Assembly: GCA_002428985.1 (NCBI GenBank)
Contig: DIYL01000002.1
Span: forward strand, 1 to 64,000
DNA length: 64,000 nt
From: Anaerolineales bacterium UBA6055
GTDB taxonomy: Bacteria > Chloroflexota > Anaerolineae > Aggregatilineales > Phototrophicaceae
Direction: 5' to 3'
The translations under genes and the position numbers were made by a program. This document shows, one piece after another, positions 18,088 through 27,103 of the stretch. The notes beneath the pieces were generated by a model. That model was not told the origin of the DNA, did not search any database, and worked only from the letters and a program-made list of their open reading frames with translations. Each line of letters starts with the position of its first letter. Within the stretch, counting starts at the first letter, position 1.

Positions 18088-19476
18088 CTATAAATAGCCC
18101 AATATCATCCACCACACCAGATTCAGCGGGAGTAAAATAATCAATGTTGTCATTCCCAGCACCATCGTAAAGCGAATCGCTTGCCCCATATTGACATTAC
18201 CCAACTGCGCTCCCACCAATAACGGTGGTGCTTGATACGGGAAGAAAACTGTCGAAAATCCGACAACTTGCGTCATCAATACACTCATCAGTGGGAGTCC
18301 GCTTAAGTTGCTCAGGCTATCAGCGAGTGGCGTTAATAGTGCGGGTACAGTCGGCACCGTTCCCACAACTGATGTCACTGTCGAGGTCAACGTCAAGACA
18401 ATAAAATTGAGTGCAGGTTGCCCTTCTGCAAGTGGCAACCACTGTTCCACTAAAGACGTCATCATATCGACCAACCCAGATTCGGCAATCACTGCACCCA
18501 AGCTAATTACCCCTGCGATAAAAATCAGCGTGGCATAATTCACATGTTGATTAAATGATTTCGCCGCTAAAATGCCAATGTTTGGTAGTAGCAATACGGT
18601 TGCTGCACCCAACGCGACCCATGCAGGTGCGATACCGTGTATAAAATCCGTTCCCCACAGCAGTAACACAACAATCATAATGACAGACAGACGTTTTGCA
18701 TCGCCAGACATCGCTTGTGTACTAGCACTGTTCGTCTCAATCGCTTGCGGTAAGTCATCTTTGAACATCACATTAATGAGTACAAAGATCAATATCGCTT
18801 TCAAAAAACCCAACACGGGAAAATGAAGTATCCAATATGTCCCGTATGCGATGATCTCACCCCACACTGATTCAACTGTGCCAACAAAGAGCTGATTGGG
18901 GACATTAGCTGTAATCACACCGAATGACGGTGTATGCGTCGCAAAGACCATCGCCAGAATAATACCATATCGCCCCTTCGCATCCGATGCGAACTGATAG
19001 TGGTCAGCCAGAGCAACAGCAATCGGTACGAGCATAACAACACGCCCAATCGCTGACGGAATCACAAAACTCAGTAAGACCCCGAGCATAATCACACCCG
19101 CAATCAAGCGACGATAGCTCCCACCAAACCGCGACAAAATGATATCAGCAATGCGTTTTGCCAATCCGGTTTGTGTCACTGCCGATCCAATTACCAAGCC
19201 ACCAAACACCATCCAAATCGCACCCGATGAAAATCCAGAGAATGCGACCGCTGGCGGAACAACCTTAAAAATCATTGCGACGGCAAAAAAGACTAAAACA
19301 GGCATAAACGGTGGTAGCGTGTTGGTCGCCCAGAAGACAATCAAAAACAGCGTTAGACTCGTCACTCGTGCCGTTTGTACATCAAGATCACCGGGTGGTA
19401 AAAAGAAGAGTAGAGTCGCTATCACCGCGCTCAGTGCTGCAATCACCTGTGTCACAGTAAACCGTGAATTTAACAT
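18088..19476 (-). CDS. DASS/SLC13-family anion transporter
   Basis: A 462-residue integral membrane protein with about 11-12 hydrophobic helices. WATNTLPPFMPVLVFFAVAM near residue 50 and AVTQTGLAKRIADIIL near residue 98 fit divalent-anion:Na+ symporters (the YbhI/ArsB-like superfamily). SAIGRVVMLVPIAVALAD and GTVPTVPALLTPLADSLS occupy the places of the two substrate/Na+-binding hairpins (SNT-like motifs), though the exact Ser-Asn-Thr signatures are not seen. The substrate could be a dicarboxylate, sulfate or another anion. It appears monocistronic and is divergently placed from the following PAS-kinase gene. Confidence 0.8.
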   Translation of the reverse strand: MLNSRFTVTQVIAALSAVIATLLFFLPPGDLDVQTARVTSLTLFLIVFWATNTLPPFMPVLVFFAVAMIFKVVPPAVAFSGFSSGAIWMVFGGLVIGSAVTQTGLAKRIADIILSRFGGSYRRLIAGVIMLGVLLSFVIPSAIGRVVMLVPIAVALADHYQFASDAKGRYGIILAMVFATHTPSFGVITANVPNQLFVGTVESVWGEIIAYGTYWILHFPVLGFLKAILIFVLINVMFKDDLPQAIETNSASTQAMSGDAKRLSVIMIVVLLLWGTDFIHGIAPAWVALGAATVLLLPNIGILAAKSFNQHVNYATLIFIAGVISLGAVIAESGLVDMMTSLVEQWLPLAEGQPALNFIVLTLTSTVTSVVGTVPTVPALLTPLADSLSNLSGLPLMSVLMTQVVGFSTVFFPYQAPPLLVGAQLGNVNMGQAIRFTMVLGMTTLIILLPLNLVWWMILGYL

Positions 19477-19760
19477 ACTATCTCATTTCTGTGGTTGGTT
19501 CTCTCATATCCCTATATCTTCATCAGCTATTGCTAAACTAGAGGATCTTTTAGAACACTGATACTGTATTTTGGGACTTATGGCACAGTAACATAATTGC
19601 AGATTAAATGCCAATAGAGAGGCAAGGAACTCGTCAATCGATATTTTTAGATCCATCACATTGACTTACAACCTTAATTGCGACATGTCACTTTCTAAGG
19701 CATACTAGGGTCATCATGAATTATTAGATTTATTCTGTTATACCGTGTTCTGGAGTTAAG

Positions 19761-20870
19761 ATGAGCAATAATTTAGAAACCGACCTCATATTAGATGGTC
19801 TTGGTCATGCGGTATTGATATTTGATAGTAACGGCAAATTGATAAAAGAGAATCTCGCCGCCCGCACCTTACTGACAACCGACATCCAACGGGTACAGGA
19901 TGCGGGTTGGAGTATGCTCCCGATGGTGTTCGATATCGAACAGGGAACAGACGACTTCGACACTATTCGTAAAAATGCGATGATGGGTGAACGTCCTGTG
20001 CGCTTCCATGTGTTACGGTCAGGTGAGTTTATCCCCGGTTGGGCAAGCGCACTGACAACCAAATCCGGCGAACTCATGACCATGCTGACGCTAGAAATTG
20101 TCGATTGGAAAATTGTCGGCTCGGTCATTGATCGTTTTCGTAACGAAATTCAAGATGCTGTTGATAGCACCATTGGTCATGTGACCCTCATCAATAAAAC
20201 AATTGACAGTCTAGCCCCTGACACTTCAGTTGAGACGACTCGTAAACGAATCGGCGGATTTATGCGCTTGATTGAAGTGCATATGGTGCGCTCCGGTCGG
20301 TTGATGAAAATGATGGAACGTCTGGAAGATATTCGTACAGGGGATATGCGTCGTTATGCACGGGAAGAACGCCGTAAAATTAATCTGGAAGATTTCTTAG
20401 AAGACTTCCTAGAAGAAATTGAAGAAATGAAATTACTCGACCCCGATACACCTGAGCATGATTATCGTGGGCGACTCGAATTAGATGTCACAGGTGATGC
20501 AAATGTATGGGCATCCCGTCGATACTTGCGTTATACATTACAAGACATTATTCGCAACGCCATCATGTACAGTGACATCAAAACACCTGTAACCGTAAAA
20601 GTAACCAAACAGACCACAACAATACAAATTGACATCACAGATGAAGGTAGTGGCATCCGTGAAAAAGAGTTTGAGCGTGTCTTTGAACCATTTTTACGAG
20701 CGCGTCAACCCAAAATCATTAGTGAGTTTGGCTATGGACTGAGTTTACATCTATGTAAACAAGAGGTCGAAGCAATGGGTGGCGGATTATGGTTTCAAAC
20801 AACAGAAAAGGTCAGCAGTACCTTTAGTATTCGTTTACCTATCTGGCGCGAAGAGGACTCTAGCAACTAA
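19761..20870 (+). CDS. PAS-domain histidine-kinase-like protein with degenerate phosphoacceptor region
   Basis: A cytoplasmic 369-residue protein. The N-terminal PAS-like domain spans ~1-115 (DGLGHAVLIFDSNGKLIKENLAA). A helical dimerisation region covers ~120-215 (VIDRFRNEIQDAVDSTIGHVTL). The HATPase domain has an N-box (LQDIIRNAIMYSD), G1 (DEGSGIREKEFERVFEPF) and G2 (FGYGLSLHLCKQEVEAMGGGL). The usual H-E-L-R/K-x-P phosphoacceptor motif is absent; only an isolated His in STIGHV is available. It may signal through an unusual His, or act as an ATP-binding partner kinase. A terminator follows and there is no response regulator nearby. Confidence 0.8.
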   Translation: MSNNLETDLILDGLGHAVLIFDSNGKLIKENLAARTLLTTDIQRVQDAGWSMLPMVFDIEQGTDDFDTIRKNAMMGERPVRFHVLRSGEFIPGWASALTTKSGELMTMLTLEIVDWKIVGSVIDRFRNEIQDAVDSTIGHVTLINKTIDSLAPDTSVETTRKRIGGFMRLIEVHMVRSGRLMKMMERLEDIRTGDMRRYAREERRKINLEDFLEDFLEEIEEMKLLDPDTPEHDYRGRLELDVTGDANVWASRRYLRYTLQDIIRNAIMYSDIKTPVTVKVTKQTTTIQIDITDEGSGIREKEFERVFEPFLRARQPKIISEFGYGLSLHLCKQEVEAMGGGLWFQTTEKVSSTFSIRLPIWREEDSSN

Positions 20871-20907
20871 ATAGTAGACACTGACCACTTGCAAATCTGC
20901 GATAGAG

Positions 20908-20949
20908 ACATCCTATTCTGCAACTGGCAGTGTAGGATGTTTTCATTTT
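20908..20949 (+). terminator. Terminator after PAS kinase
   Basis: ACATCCTA (20908-20915) pairs with TAGGATGT (20933-20940), with an inner CTGC/GCAG stem, and is followed by TTTCATTTT. Confidence 0.8.
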
Positions 20950-21042
20950 GTCTGTGTTCAGAGTCGGGTATCGGGTATACAATATCTAAGGAAGTATATA
21001 CGGTAAATCCTCATATTTGCCTATGATGAGTCGGAGAGAAAG

Positions 21043-21237
21043 ATGGATTTTCTGACACCAGAAGTATTTGATGTGCTCATCCTAACCAATATTGGACTAG
21101 GTGTGCTCATCGCTGGACGCAAATTTTATAAAGATGTCACGGGGCCCTTACCGGACGATGCCCCTGCATGGGCGCATGAAAAATATAATACCCCCACCTC
21201 TTCATCTTCTAGTCCCTCAGAGTCTAATAACTCTTAG
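21043..21237 (+). CDS. Small single-pass membrane hypothetical protein
   Basis: A 64-residue protein. A hydrophobic stretch (~10-26, VLILTNIGLGVLIAG) is followed by a basic patch (RKFYKD), so it is probably a single membrane helix with a cytosolic tail. The C-terminus is a low-complexity Ser-rich tail (about residues 51-64). It has a plausible GGAGAG ribosome-binding site before the ATG. It lies 111 nt upstream of serS on the same strand and could be co-transcribed with it. No family is recognised. Confidence 0.5.
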   Translation: MDFLTPEVFDVLILTNIGLGVLIAGRKFYKDVTGPLPDDAPAWAHEKYNTPTSSSSSPSESNNS

Positions 21238-21348
21238 TACCATGTACCGTTCTAAGCGGGCATGATACACGCCTACGGTGCATGGCAAAAACCGAATTTA
21301 TTAACACATCATACTGACAAACATTCACATATAGGAGACAAACACACG

Positions 21349-22767
21349 ATGTTAGATATTGCTTTAATTCGTGAAAAACCCGAATGGGTCAAAGATCAAC
21401 TCAAAAAACTAAACGACGAAGCAGCAATCGCCCGTATTGATACGATTGTTGCACTTGATGAAAAACGACGCGAAATTCGTACCCGAACCGAAAATGCTCA
21501 AGCAAGTCGTAATAAGCTCAACAAAGCAATGGGAAAATTGCGCGGCAATAAAAATATGGAAGAAGCCGAGAAAGCAACCCGTGCATTACAAGCCACAGCA
21601 GCATTACAAACCGACAATTACGACCAAGCCAGCAATCTAATGGATGGCACAGAACAAGTCGAACCAGAGAGTGAGTACGATTTCAAAGGTGCATTCGACG
21701 GTCTCATTGCCGAGTTAAAGAATATCGGTACAAAAATTGACGCTGGCTTTGATGAAGTCAAAGGGATTGAAGCTGAACTCGATGAGAATATGTACTGGAT
21801 TCCTAACATGCCCCATGAGAGTGTGCCCGTGTTCGATAGCGAAGAACATAATATCGGTCACGAACCTGTTGGGACTATGCGTGAATTTGACTTTGAACCA
21901 AAACCACATTGGGATATTGGACCCGAGCTCGACATCATCGATTTTGAACGTGGCGTTAAATTAGCGGGAACGCGTCATTATATTCTCAAAGGATGGGGAG
22001 CCCGTCTGCAACGCGCGCTCATTAGTTTCTTCCTCGATACGGCACGTGACAACGGCTTCACTGAAGTTTATGTCCCCTACATGGTATACGGGGATATGCT
22101 ATATGGATCAGCACAATTCCCTAAATTCATCGACACAGTCTATGGGCTTAGCGACGATAACAAATTTATGATCCCAACATCAGAGGTCGCTATCACCAAC
22201 ATGCACCGCGATGAAATTCTCGAAGAAGCAGATTTACCCCTATTCTACGCCGGACATACACCTTGCTTCCGTAGCGAAAAAGCCAGTGCCGGTCGGGATG
22301 TACGAGGTATTAAACGTGTCCATCAATTCGAAAAAGTAGAAATGTACGCCTTCACAACACCTGATCAAAGCTATGATGTGCTCGAACGTATCACATCATA
22401 TGCCGAAGGCATTTGTGCAAAACTCGAAATCCCTTACCGCCGTCTGGAAATTGTCACCGGAGATTTAGGGTTTAGTGCAAGCAAAAAGTACGATGTCGAA
22501 ATGTGGTCACCAGGCACCGAGGAATGGTTAGAAGTCAGCTCATGCAGTAACACAGAGGACTTCCAAGCACGGCGGGCAATGGTACGCTACTATCCACAGG
22601 GTACAAAGAAAACCCAATATGTCCATACATTGAATGGTAGTGGCTTAGCAACCCCACGTGTCATGATTGCTATAATGGAAAATTATCAACAAGCAGATGG
22701 TAGTGTTGTGATTCCAGAGGTACTACGTCCATATCTGGGTGGTGCAGAAGTCATCACTAAATCATAA
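21349..22767 (+). CDS. serS: Seryl-tRNA synthetase with enlarged N-terminal arm
   Basis: Charges tRNA-Ser. The ATG at 21349 is preferred: MLDIALIREKPEWVK is the usual SerRS beginning and AGGAG lies upstream, whereas the frame remains open to 21262. That gives 472 residues, against about 425 typically. The extra length is mostly in the tRNA-binding coiled coil, where ~40 acidic and Gln-rich residues (around 85-130) are inserted at the tip. The class II core is clear: TSEVAITNMHRDEIL, motif 2 CFRSEKASAGRDVRGIKRVHQF, EVSSCSNTEDFQARR, and motif 3 NGSGLATPRVMIAIMEN. It is probably preceded by a small membrane-protein gene. Confidence 0.96.
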   Translation: MLDIALIREKPEWVKDQLKKLNDEAAIARIDTIVALDEKRREIRTRTENAQASRNKLNKAMGKLRGNKNMEEAEKATRALQATAALQTDNYDQASNLMDGTEQVEPESEYDFKGAFDGLIAELKNIGTKIDAGFDEVKGIEAELDENMYWIPNMPHESVPVFDSEEHNIGHEPVGTMREFDFEPKPHWDIGPELDIIDFERGVKLAGTRHYILKGWGARLQRALISFFLDTARDNGFTEVYVPYMVYGDMLYGSAQFPKFIDTVYGLSDDNKFMIPTSEVAITNMHRDEILEEADLPLFYAGHTPCFRSEKASAGRDVRGIKRVHQFEKVEMYAFTTPDQSYDVLERITSYAEGICAKLEIPYRRLEIVTGDLGFSASKKYDVEMWSPGTEEWLEVSSCSNTEDFQARRAMVRYYPQGTKKTQYVHTLNGSGLATPRVMIAIMENYQQADGSVVIPEVLRPYLGGAEVITKS

Positions 22768-22807
22768 GAATCTGAAAACTAGGGCGGCTATAATGGTCGT
22801 CCTTATT

Positions 22808-23344
22808 TTATCCTCGACGACTAAACATCCCACCAAGACTCTTCAATTTATCGATAATGCGACGTACATCTTTTTTCGGTATTGGGGGTGGTTGTCGTTC
22901 AACATGTGTCGGTTGAGTTTCCTCTTCGAATTGGGTTTGCGGCACATATTGACGCGCTTGCATCTCTTTATATTGAGCAATGCGCTCATCTCGGTTCGGT
23001 GGAGCATCAGGGCGAGTATCTTCAAGAAACCCACCTTTATGATTTGGTTTAAGTGATAGCAATTTTACATGCTTGAAGTTAATCCAACCCACATGATAAC
23101 CGACACGGGCAGCGACAAAAAATTCATACTGAACTTCTGGGATAATCGCAATGGTATCACCAGCATAAACGTGCATAATCGCTACATCATCTACATCAAC
23201 TGGAAACCGCGTAATGCTTGTCTCATTACGCGTCCGACGACGAACTGCCACATCACGCCAACGTGGATCGTCAACATCAGGTTGACGCGGATACATCGGC
23301 ATGGTTGATGGCTTTGCATTCATATTGTCGTAGTCTTGGTACAT
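22808..23344 (-). CDS. Hypothetical protein with SH3-like core
   Basis: A 178-residue soluble protein. The N-terminal ~45 residues are polar and Arg/Pro-rich. The middle (~46-105) is beta-rich: VDDVAIMHVYAGDTIAIIPEVQYEFFVAARVGYHVGWINFKHVKLL resembles a bacterial SH3-type barrel, with a turn-Trp-Ile motif (VGWINF). The C-terminal ~70 residues are proline-rich and charged (RQPPPIPKKDVRRIIDKLK) and likely disordered. There is no signal peptide. It is convergent with serS, 40 nt away. The function is unknown. Confidence 0.55.
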   Translation of the reverse strand: MYQDYDNMNAKPSTMPMYPRQPDVDDPRWRDVAVRRRTRNETSITRFPVDVDDVAIMHVYAGDTIAIIPEVQYEFFVAARVGYHVGWINFKHVKLLSLKPNHKGGFLEDTRPDAPPNRDERIAQYKEMQARQYVPQTQFEEETQPTHVERQPPPIPKKDVRRIIDKLKSLGGMFSRRG

Positions 23345-23671
23345 TGATTGATAGTTTCCACTTTACGCTTCAAGAATGTGTTGATTGATGGAGTTCATCC
23401 ATAAGCATATCACGAAATCGTAATGTCATAATTTCAATTCTGCCATTTTTATGACAATTTTGCAACATTTTATACGTTCTATTAATAATAGTATAAATTT
23501 TCTTATACACCATCTCAAATATTTTGAGTGATCCACAGTATATAAGTGAAGCTATGACGACTGTCCAACTATATTGTAACATATTCGTTATGTTGTGTGT
23601 GACAACTATATAGGAAAAAATTCCTATTGACCTATTTTCTCTCTCTATTCTTAAGATTGCCACGAAAAATA
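23345..23671. promoter_or_regulatory. AT-rich regulatory region upstream of tetR-ABC operon with palindromes
   Basis: No supported gene lies here. Two palindromes look like regulator sites: AACATA-N5-TATGTT (23578-23594) and ATAGGAA-AAAA-TTCCTAT (23610-23627), the second perfect at 7+4+7. The latter sits about 45 bp upstream of the promoter's -35 box. Either could be an operator for the TetR protein encoded just downstream. Confidence 0.45.
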
Positions 23672-23700
23672 TTGACTCCAACATCTCAAAACCCTATAAT
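23672..23700 (+). promoter_or_regulatory. Sigma-70-type promoter of tetR-ABC operon
   Basis: TTGACT (23672-23677), a 17-nt spacer and a perfect TATAAT (23695-23700). The -10 box abuts the first possible TTG of the tetR frame, which shows that the real start codon must lie further downstream. Confidence 0.75.
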
Positions 23701-23745
23701 TTGACTAGAAACACGATTTTGGTCAAAAAGTCAAAAAGGGTTATT

Positions 23746-24447
23746 TTGAGAGAAACAACATCGCAATCCAAACAAGCATTACGCGAGCAACGTATTTTAG
23801 ATGTTGCTGCAAATCTGATTGTCCGTTATGGATATGACAAAACATCAGTCAGTGACATTGCCAAAGAAGCAGGCGTCTCCAAGGGTGCGATTTATCTACA
23901 TTTTGATAGTAAAGATGATCTACTCCACCAATTAATACTGTGTGAAATGCTTCGTTTTATTGAAGAGTGGAAAACGCGTATGCAAGCCGATACATCTGAT
24001 AATGTATTCTCTAGCATGTACACCCACGTGTTGACCATCATGCAAGAAAATGACTTTTTATGGGCGTTATTTTCAAATCAACGTCGACTACTCGGCACAG
24101 GGTTTCTACACAGGAGCAACAGTAATGTCTTCCAACAACGTTTAGGGTTATCGACAGAGATGCTTACACGCCTAAAAGAAGCAGGAGCGATCCGGCAGGA
24201 TATTGAACCAGATGTCACAGCTTATGTCTTTAATATGCTTAATTACGGGTATTTACGCATCGGTGAAGTCATACTAGACAAGATGTCGCCACCAACAGAT
24301 AAAGTCATTGACGAGATCGGGCAAATTATTCAACGCTATTTGGAACCAAAGGGAGATGGTAATCCAGAAGCCGCCCGAAATATTATTCTCGGATTCTTGG
24401 AGGGCGGGAGCAATATCATTCGTCAAATGCTTGACAATGACACCTAA
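23746..24447 (+). CDS. TetR-family transcriptional regulator
   Basis: A DNA-binding repressor of about 233 residues. The frame is open back to 23701, but the promoter -10 box ends at 23700, so the TTG at 23746, with AAAAAGGG 5 nt upstream, is the likely start. The N-terminal helix-turn-helix is canonical: RILDVAANLIVRYGYDKTSV, then SDIAKEAGVSKGAIYLHF, then SKDDLLHQ. The C-terminal ligand domain (~70-225) is helical and unrecognised. It is followed after 16 nt by an ABC exporter operon, so it probably represses that operon and itself, released by the exporter's substrate. Confidence 0.88.
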   Translation: MRETTSQSKQALREQRILDVAANLIVRYGYDKTSVSDIAKEAGVSKGAIYLHFDSKDDLLHQLILCEMLRFIEEWKTRMQADTSDNVFSSMYTHVLTIMQENDFLWALFSNQRRLLGTGFLHRSNSNVFQQRLGLSTEMLTRLKEAGAIRQDIEPDVTAYVFNMLNYGYLRIGEVILDKMSPPTDKVIDEIGQIIQRYLEPKGDGNPEAARNIILGFLEGGSNIIRQMLDNDT

Positions 24448-24463
24448 TTAGAAAGAGAGACAC

Positions 24464-25399
24464 ATGGGTACAACACCCATTATTCAAACAACAGCACTAT
24501 CAAAACACTATGGATCGAGTTCAGGCGACACCCTCGCATTAAATAATCTATCCCTTAATATCGAACAAGGAGAGATTTTTGGGTATTTAGGTCCCAATGG
24601 TGCAGGGAAAACCACAACCATACGCTTATTACTCGACCTCATACGGCCGACGCATGGTACAGCTACCATTTTTGGACTTGATACACGTACTGACAGTGTC
24701 GAGATTCACAAAAAGGTTGGGTTTTTACCCGGCGAACTAAACCTCTGGAAAGGACGCACGGGGGCACAAATTGTGCATTATCTGGCAACTGTACGTGGTG
24801 ATGCAGATAAAATAAAGCGTCACGCAAATGAATTAGCAGACCAACTCAAGCTCGATCTAACCAAGAAATTCCGCGATTATTCTAGTGGTAACAAACGCAA
24901 ATTAGGTCTCGTATTAGCCATGATGCACCAACCCGACTTGCTTATTCTCGATGAGCCAACGAGTGGACTCGACCCATTGATGCAACAGACATTTAATGAG
25001 ATGATGCGCAACTATCGAGATACAGGGAAAACGGTATTTTTGTCATCCCATGTACTCAGCGAAGTCCAGAGCATCTGCGATCGAGTCGGCATTTTACGTG
25101 ATGGCGACCTGAAAGCTGTTGAGACGATTGAAAAGTTAACGCATGTTGAATTCCGTTGGGTCGAAGTAAAATTTAAAGACATGGTCAATCCAACATTGAG
25201 CACACAATTAAGTCGATTAGATGGTGTCAATCACATTGAACACGATAACAATACCCTGCGCCTACAACTTAGGGGGGATTTTGATCCACTGCTACGTACA
25301 ATCAGTGGAGAATATATCAAAGATTTACGCGTCCATGACCCAACTTTAGAAGAAATCTTCCTCGCGTTTTATAGTGATGATTCGGAAAACGTACAATGA
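24464..25399 (+). CDS. ABC-2 type exporter, ATP-binding protein
   Basis: A 311-residue ATPase that powers the two permeases encoded next to it. Walker A is GYLGPNGAGKTTTI, the signature is DYSSGNKRKLGLVLAMM (an SSGN-type variant), and Walker B is LLILDEPTSGLDPLMQQ, followed by the H-loop VFLSSHVLSEVQSICDRVG. The C-terminal ~80 residues form the extra domain typical of drug/antibiotic exporters of the DrrA/YhaQ class. Its stop overlaps the start of the next gene (ATGA), implying translational coupling. Substrate unknown; the TetR neighbour suggests a toxic or signalling compound. Confidence 0.92.
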   Translation: MGTTPIIQTTALSKHYGSSSGDTLALNNLSLNIEQGEIFGYLGPNGAGKTTTIRLLLDLIRPTHGTATIFGLDTRTDSVEIHKKVGFLPGELNLWKGRTGAQIVHYLATVRGDADKIKRHANELADQLKLDLTKKFRDYSSGNKRKLGLVLAMMHQPDLLILDEPTSGLDPLMQQTFNEMMRNYRDTGKTVFLSSHVLSEVQSICDRVGILRDGDLKAVETIEKLTHVEFRWVEVKFKDMVNPTLSTQLSRLDGVNHIEHDNNTLRLQLRGDFDPLLRTISGEYIKDLRVHDPTLEEIFLAFYSDDSENVQ

Positions 25400-26202
25400 A
25401 CGGAAGTATTCTCTTTGATACGCTAAAACGGGATTGGAAACTATCGGTCTATTGGGGTTTGGGGATCGGGATTTTGGGTTTCTATGTAACATTTATTGCA
25501 TCGGATTTGGATGTCGTACAACAATATGTTGAATTACTAGAATCCCTTCCATCAGCTATGCTGAACGCATTCGGAATTACAGATGCCAGATTATTCACTA
25601 CAGCGGAGGGCTTCATCAGCTCCGCCTATGTAACCTATACGATGCTGATTCTATCCGTCTACGCTGTCATGACCGGACTCAAAATCACCGCTGATGAGGA
25701 AGAAACAGGCATTCTAGATACACTACTTGCCCTTCCGATCTCGCGGACTCAAATCATGATTGAGAAATTCATTGCTTATGTTCTGATTACGCTCCTACTC
25801 ATCATCGTCTGCATCGTGATGCCATTGATCGCAATTGCATTATTTAATGTAGAGCTCGACACAAGCAAGATCATTCTTAGTGTACTAAGCGTCTATCCGG
25901 GTATTCTTTTGTTGGTGACAGTCACAAGCCTATTTACTGTATTTGCCAGACGACGCATCACAGCGATTAGCTTGACGGTAGTATTCATTTTGGTCAGCTA
26001 CTTCATCAACTTTTTAGGCAATTCAGCTAGCAATTCATTTGCAGTCACCTTACAACAATTATCGTATTTCCATCATACTGATGGGCATACAATTGTAACC
26101 GAAACCTATACTCCACTAACATCGCTCGCGATTCTGATGATTGCAATAGGATGTCTCGCATTATCCATTCGTCAATTCAATCGCCGTGACATCGGGTTAT
26201 AG
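25396..26202 (+). CDS. ABC-2 type exporter permease 1
   Basis: A 268-residue membrane protein with six hydrophobic helices. A DEEETGILDTLLALPISRTQIMIEK segment follows TM2; this amphipathic coupling-helix motif (E-x-G-x-x-D-x-L-L-x-x-P-I-x-R) is typical of ABC-2 permeases of the ABC2_membrane_3 type. The start ATG overlaps the ATPase stop. It is homologous to the next gene, so the transporter is probably a heterodimer of two related permeases with an ATPase dimer. Confidence 0.88.
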   Translation: MNGSILFDTLKRDWKLSVYWGLGIGILGFYVTFIASDLDVVQQYVELLESLPSAMLNAFGITDARLFTTAEGFISSAYVTYTMLILSVYAVMTGLKITADEEETGILDTLLALPISRTQIMIEKFIAYVLITLLLIIVCIVMPLIAIALFNVELDTSKIILSVLSVYPGILLLVTVTSLFTVFARRRITAISLTVVFILVSYFINFLGNSASNSFAVTLQQLSYFHHTDGHTIVTETYTPLTSLAILMIAIGCLALSIRQFNRRDIGL

Positions 26203-26211
26203 AGGAATAAT

Positions 26212-27018
26212 ATGATCGGATCAGTTTTTATCGAGACATTCAAACAAACGTGGAAACAAATGCTCTATTGGGGTATTGGCTTAGCCAGTTTTGGGTTGAT
26301 GATTGTCCTTATGATACCAGTCTTTGATGTTCAACAATTCAAAGAGATGTTAGAGACCTTCCCACCGATGATGTTAGCAATGTTTGGCATCGGCGCAGAC
26401 ATTGAGTTGTTCACGACCAATGAAGGGTTTGTCGCTATCGGATTCTTTGGAAAATTTGCCCTCATTTTTGCCGTCTATCCAGTCGTGATGGGTATGCGCA
26501 TTACAGCTAACGACGAAGATAATGGCACAATGGATATACTACTCAGTTTGCCAATTCAACGGATGCACATGATTATCGAGCGTTTTCTCGCATATTCACT
26601 ATCGATTGTTGGAGTAGTCATCATGATTTACATCGGCATGATAATCGGTGTTGCAATGAGTGGCGTGGACCTCAATATGAATACACTATCAGCAGTAATT
26701 TTTAATCTAATTCCTGTACTCATTTTTGTACTGGCGTTCACATTATTCATCGGAACACTCGTGCGCCGTCGTCAAATCGCATTGGGAATAGTAACCGCAT
26801 TTGTCATCGCAAGTTTTATGCTACAAACAATTGGTGCAATGGCAGTCGGTACAATTGCAGAACCAATTGGTGCGGTTTCCTTTTTCACTTACTACAACGC
26901 GGGGACGATTCTAGCAGACGGTATTGTCTGGACACATATTGCCGGATTAGTCGCACTATCTACGATCTTGCTGAGTTTATCCCTATACCGCTACGAACAA
27001 CGCGATATTGGAATCTAA
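26212..27018 (+). CDS. ABC-2 type exporter permease 2
   Basis: A 268-residue membrane protein, identical in length to the preceding permease. It shares that permease's plan: FIETFKQTWKQMLYWGIG matches FDTLKRDWKLSVYWGLG, and NDEDNGTMDILLSLPIQRMHM carries the same coupling-helix motif. It lies 9 nt downstream with AGAGGAA as ribosome-binding site. It is the last gene of the tetR-ABC operon and ends before a bidirectional terminator shared with katG. Confidence 0.88.
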   Translation: MIGSVFIETFKQTWKQMLYWGIGLASFGLMIVLMIPVFDVQQFKEMLETFPPMMLAMFGIGADIELFTTNEGFVAIGFFGKFALIFAVYPVVMGMRITANDEDNGTMDILLSLPIQRMHMIIERFLAYSLSIVGVVIMIYIGMIIGVAMSGVDLNMNTLSAVIFNLIPVLIFVLAFTLFIGTLVRRRQIALGIVTAFVIASFMLQTIGAMAVGTIAEPIGAVSFFTYYNAGTILADGIVWTHIAGLVALSTILLSLSLYRYEQRDIGI

Positions 27019-27030
27019 TCTCTAACAAAC

Positions 27031-27071
27031 ACAAAAGACCCCACATATTGATTACATGCGAGGTCTTTTGA
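27031..27071. terminator. Bidirectional terminator between ABC operon and katG
   Basis: AAAAGACC (27033-27040) pairs with GGTCTTTT (27062-27069). The A/T tracts on both flanks allow use on either strand between the convergent genes. Confidence 0.8.
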
Positions 27072-27103
27072 TTTATGTCTTAACAGAATTTAGAAGCGAT
27101 CAT

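Noticed and set aside
23370..23684. 104-residue minus-strand frame upstream of tetR
   Set aside because: AT-rich, poor composition, no ribosome-binding site, and it overlaps the promoter and palindromes of the tetR operon.
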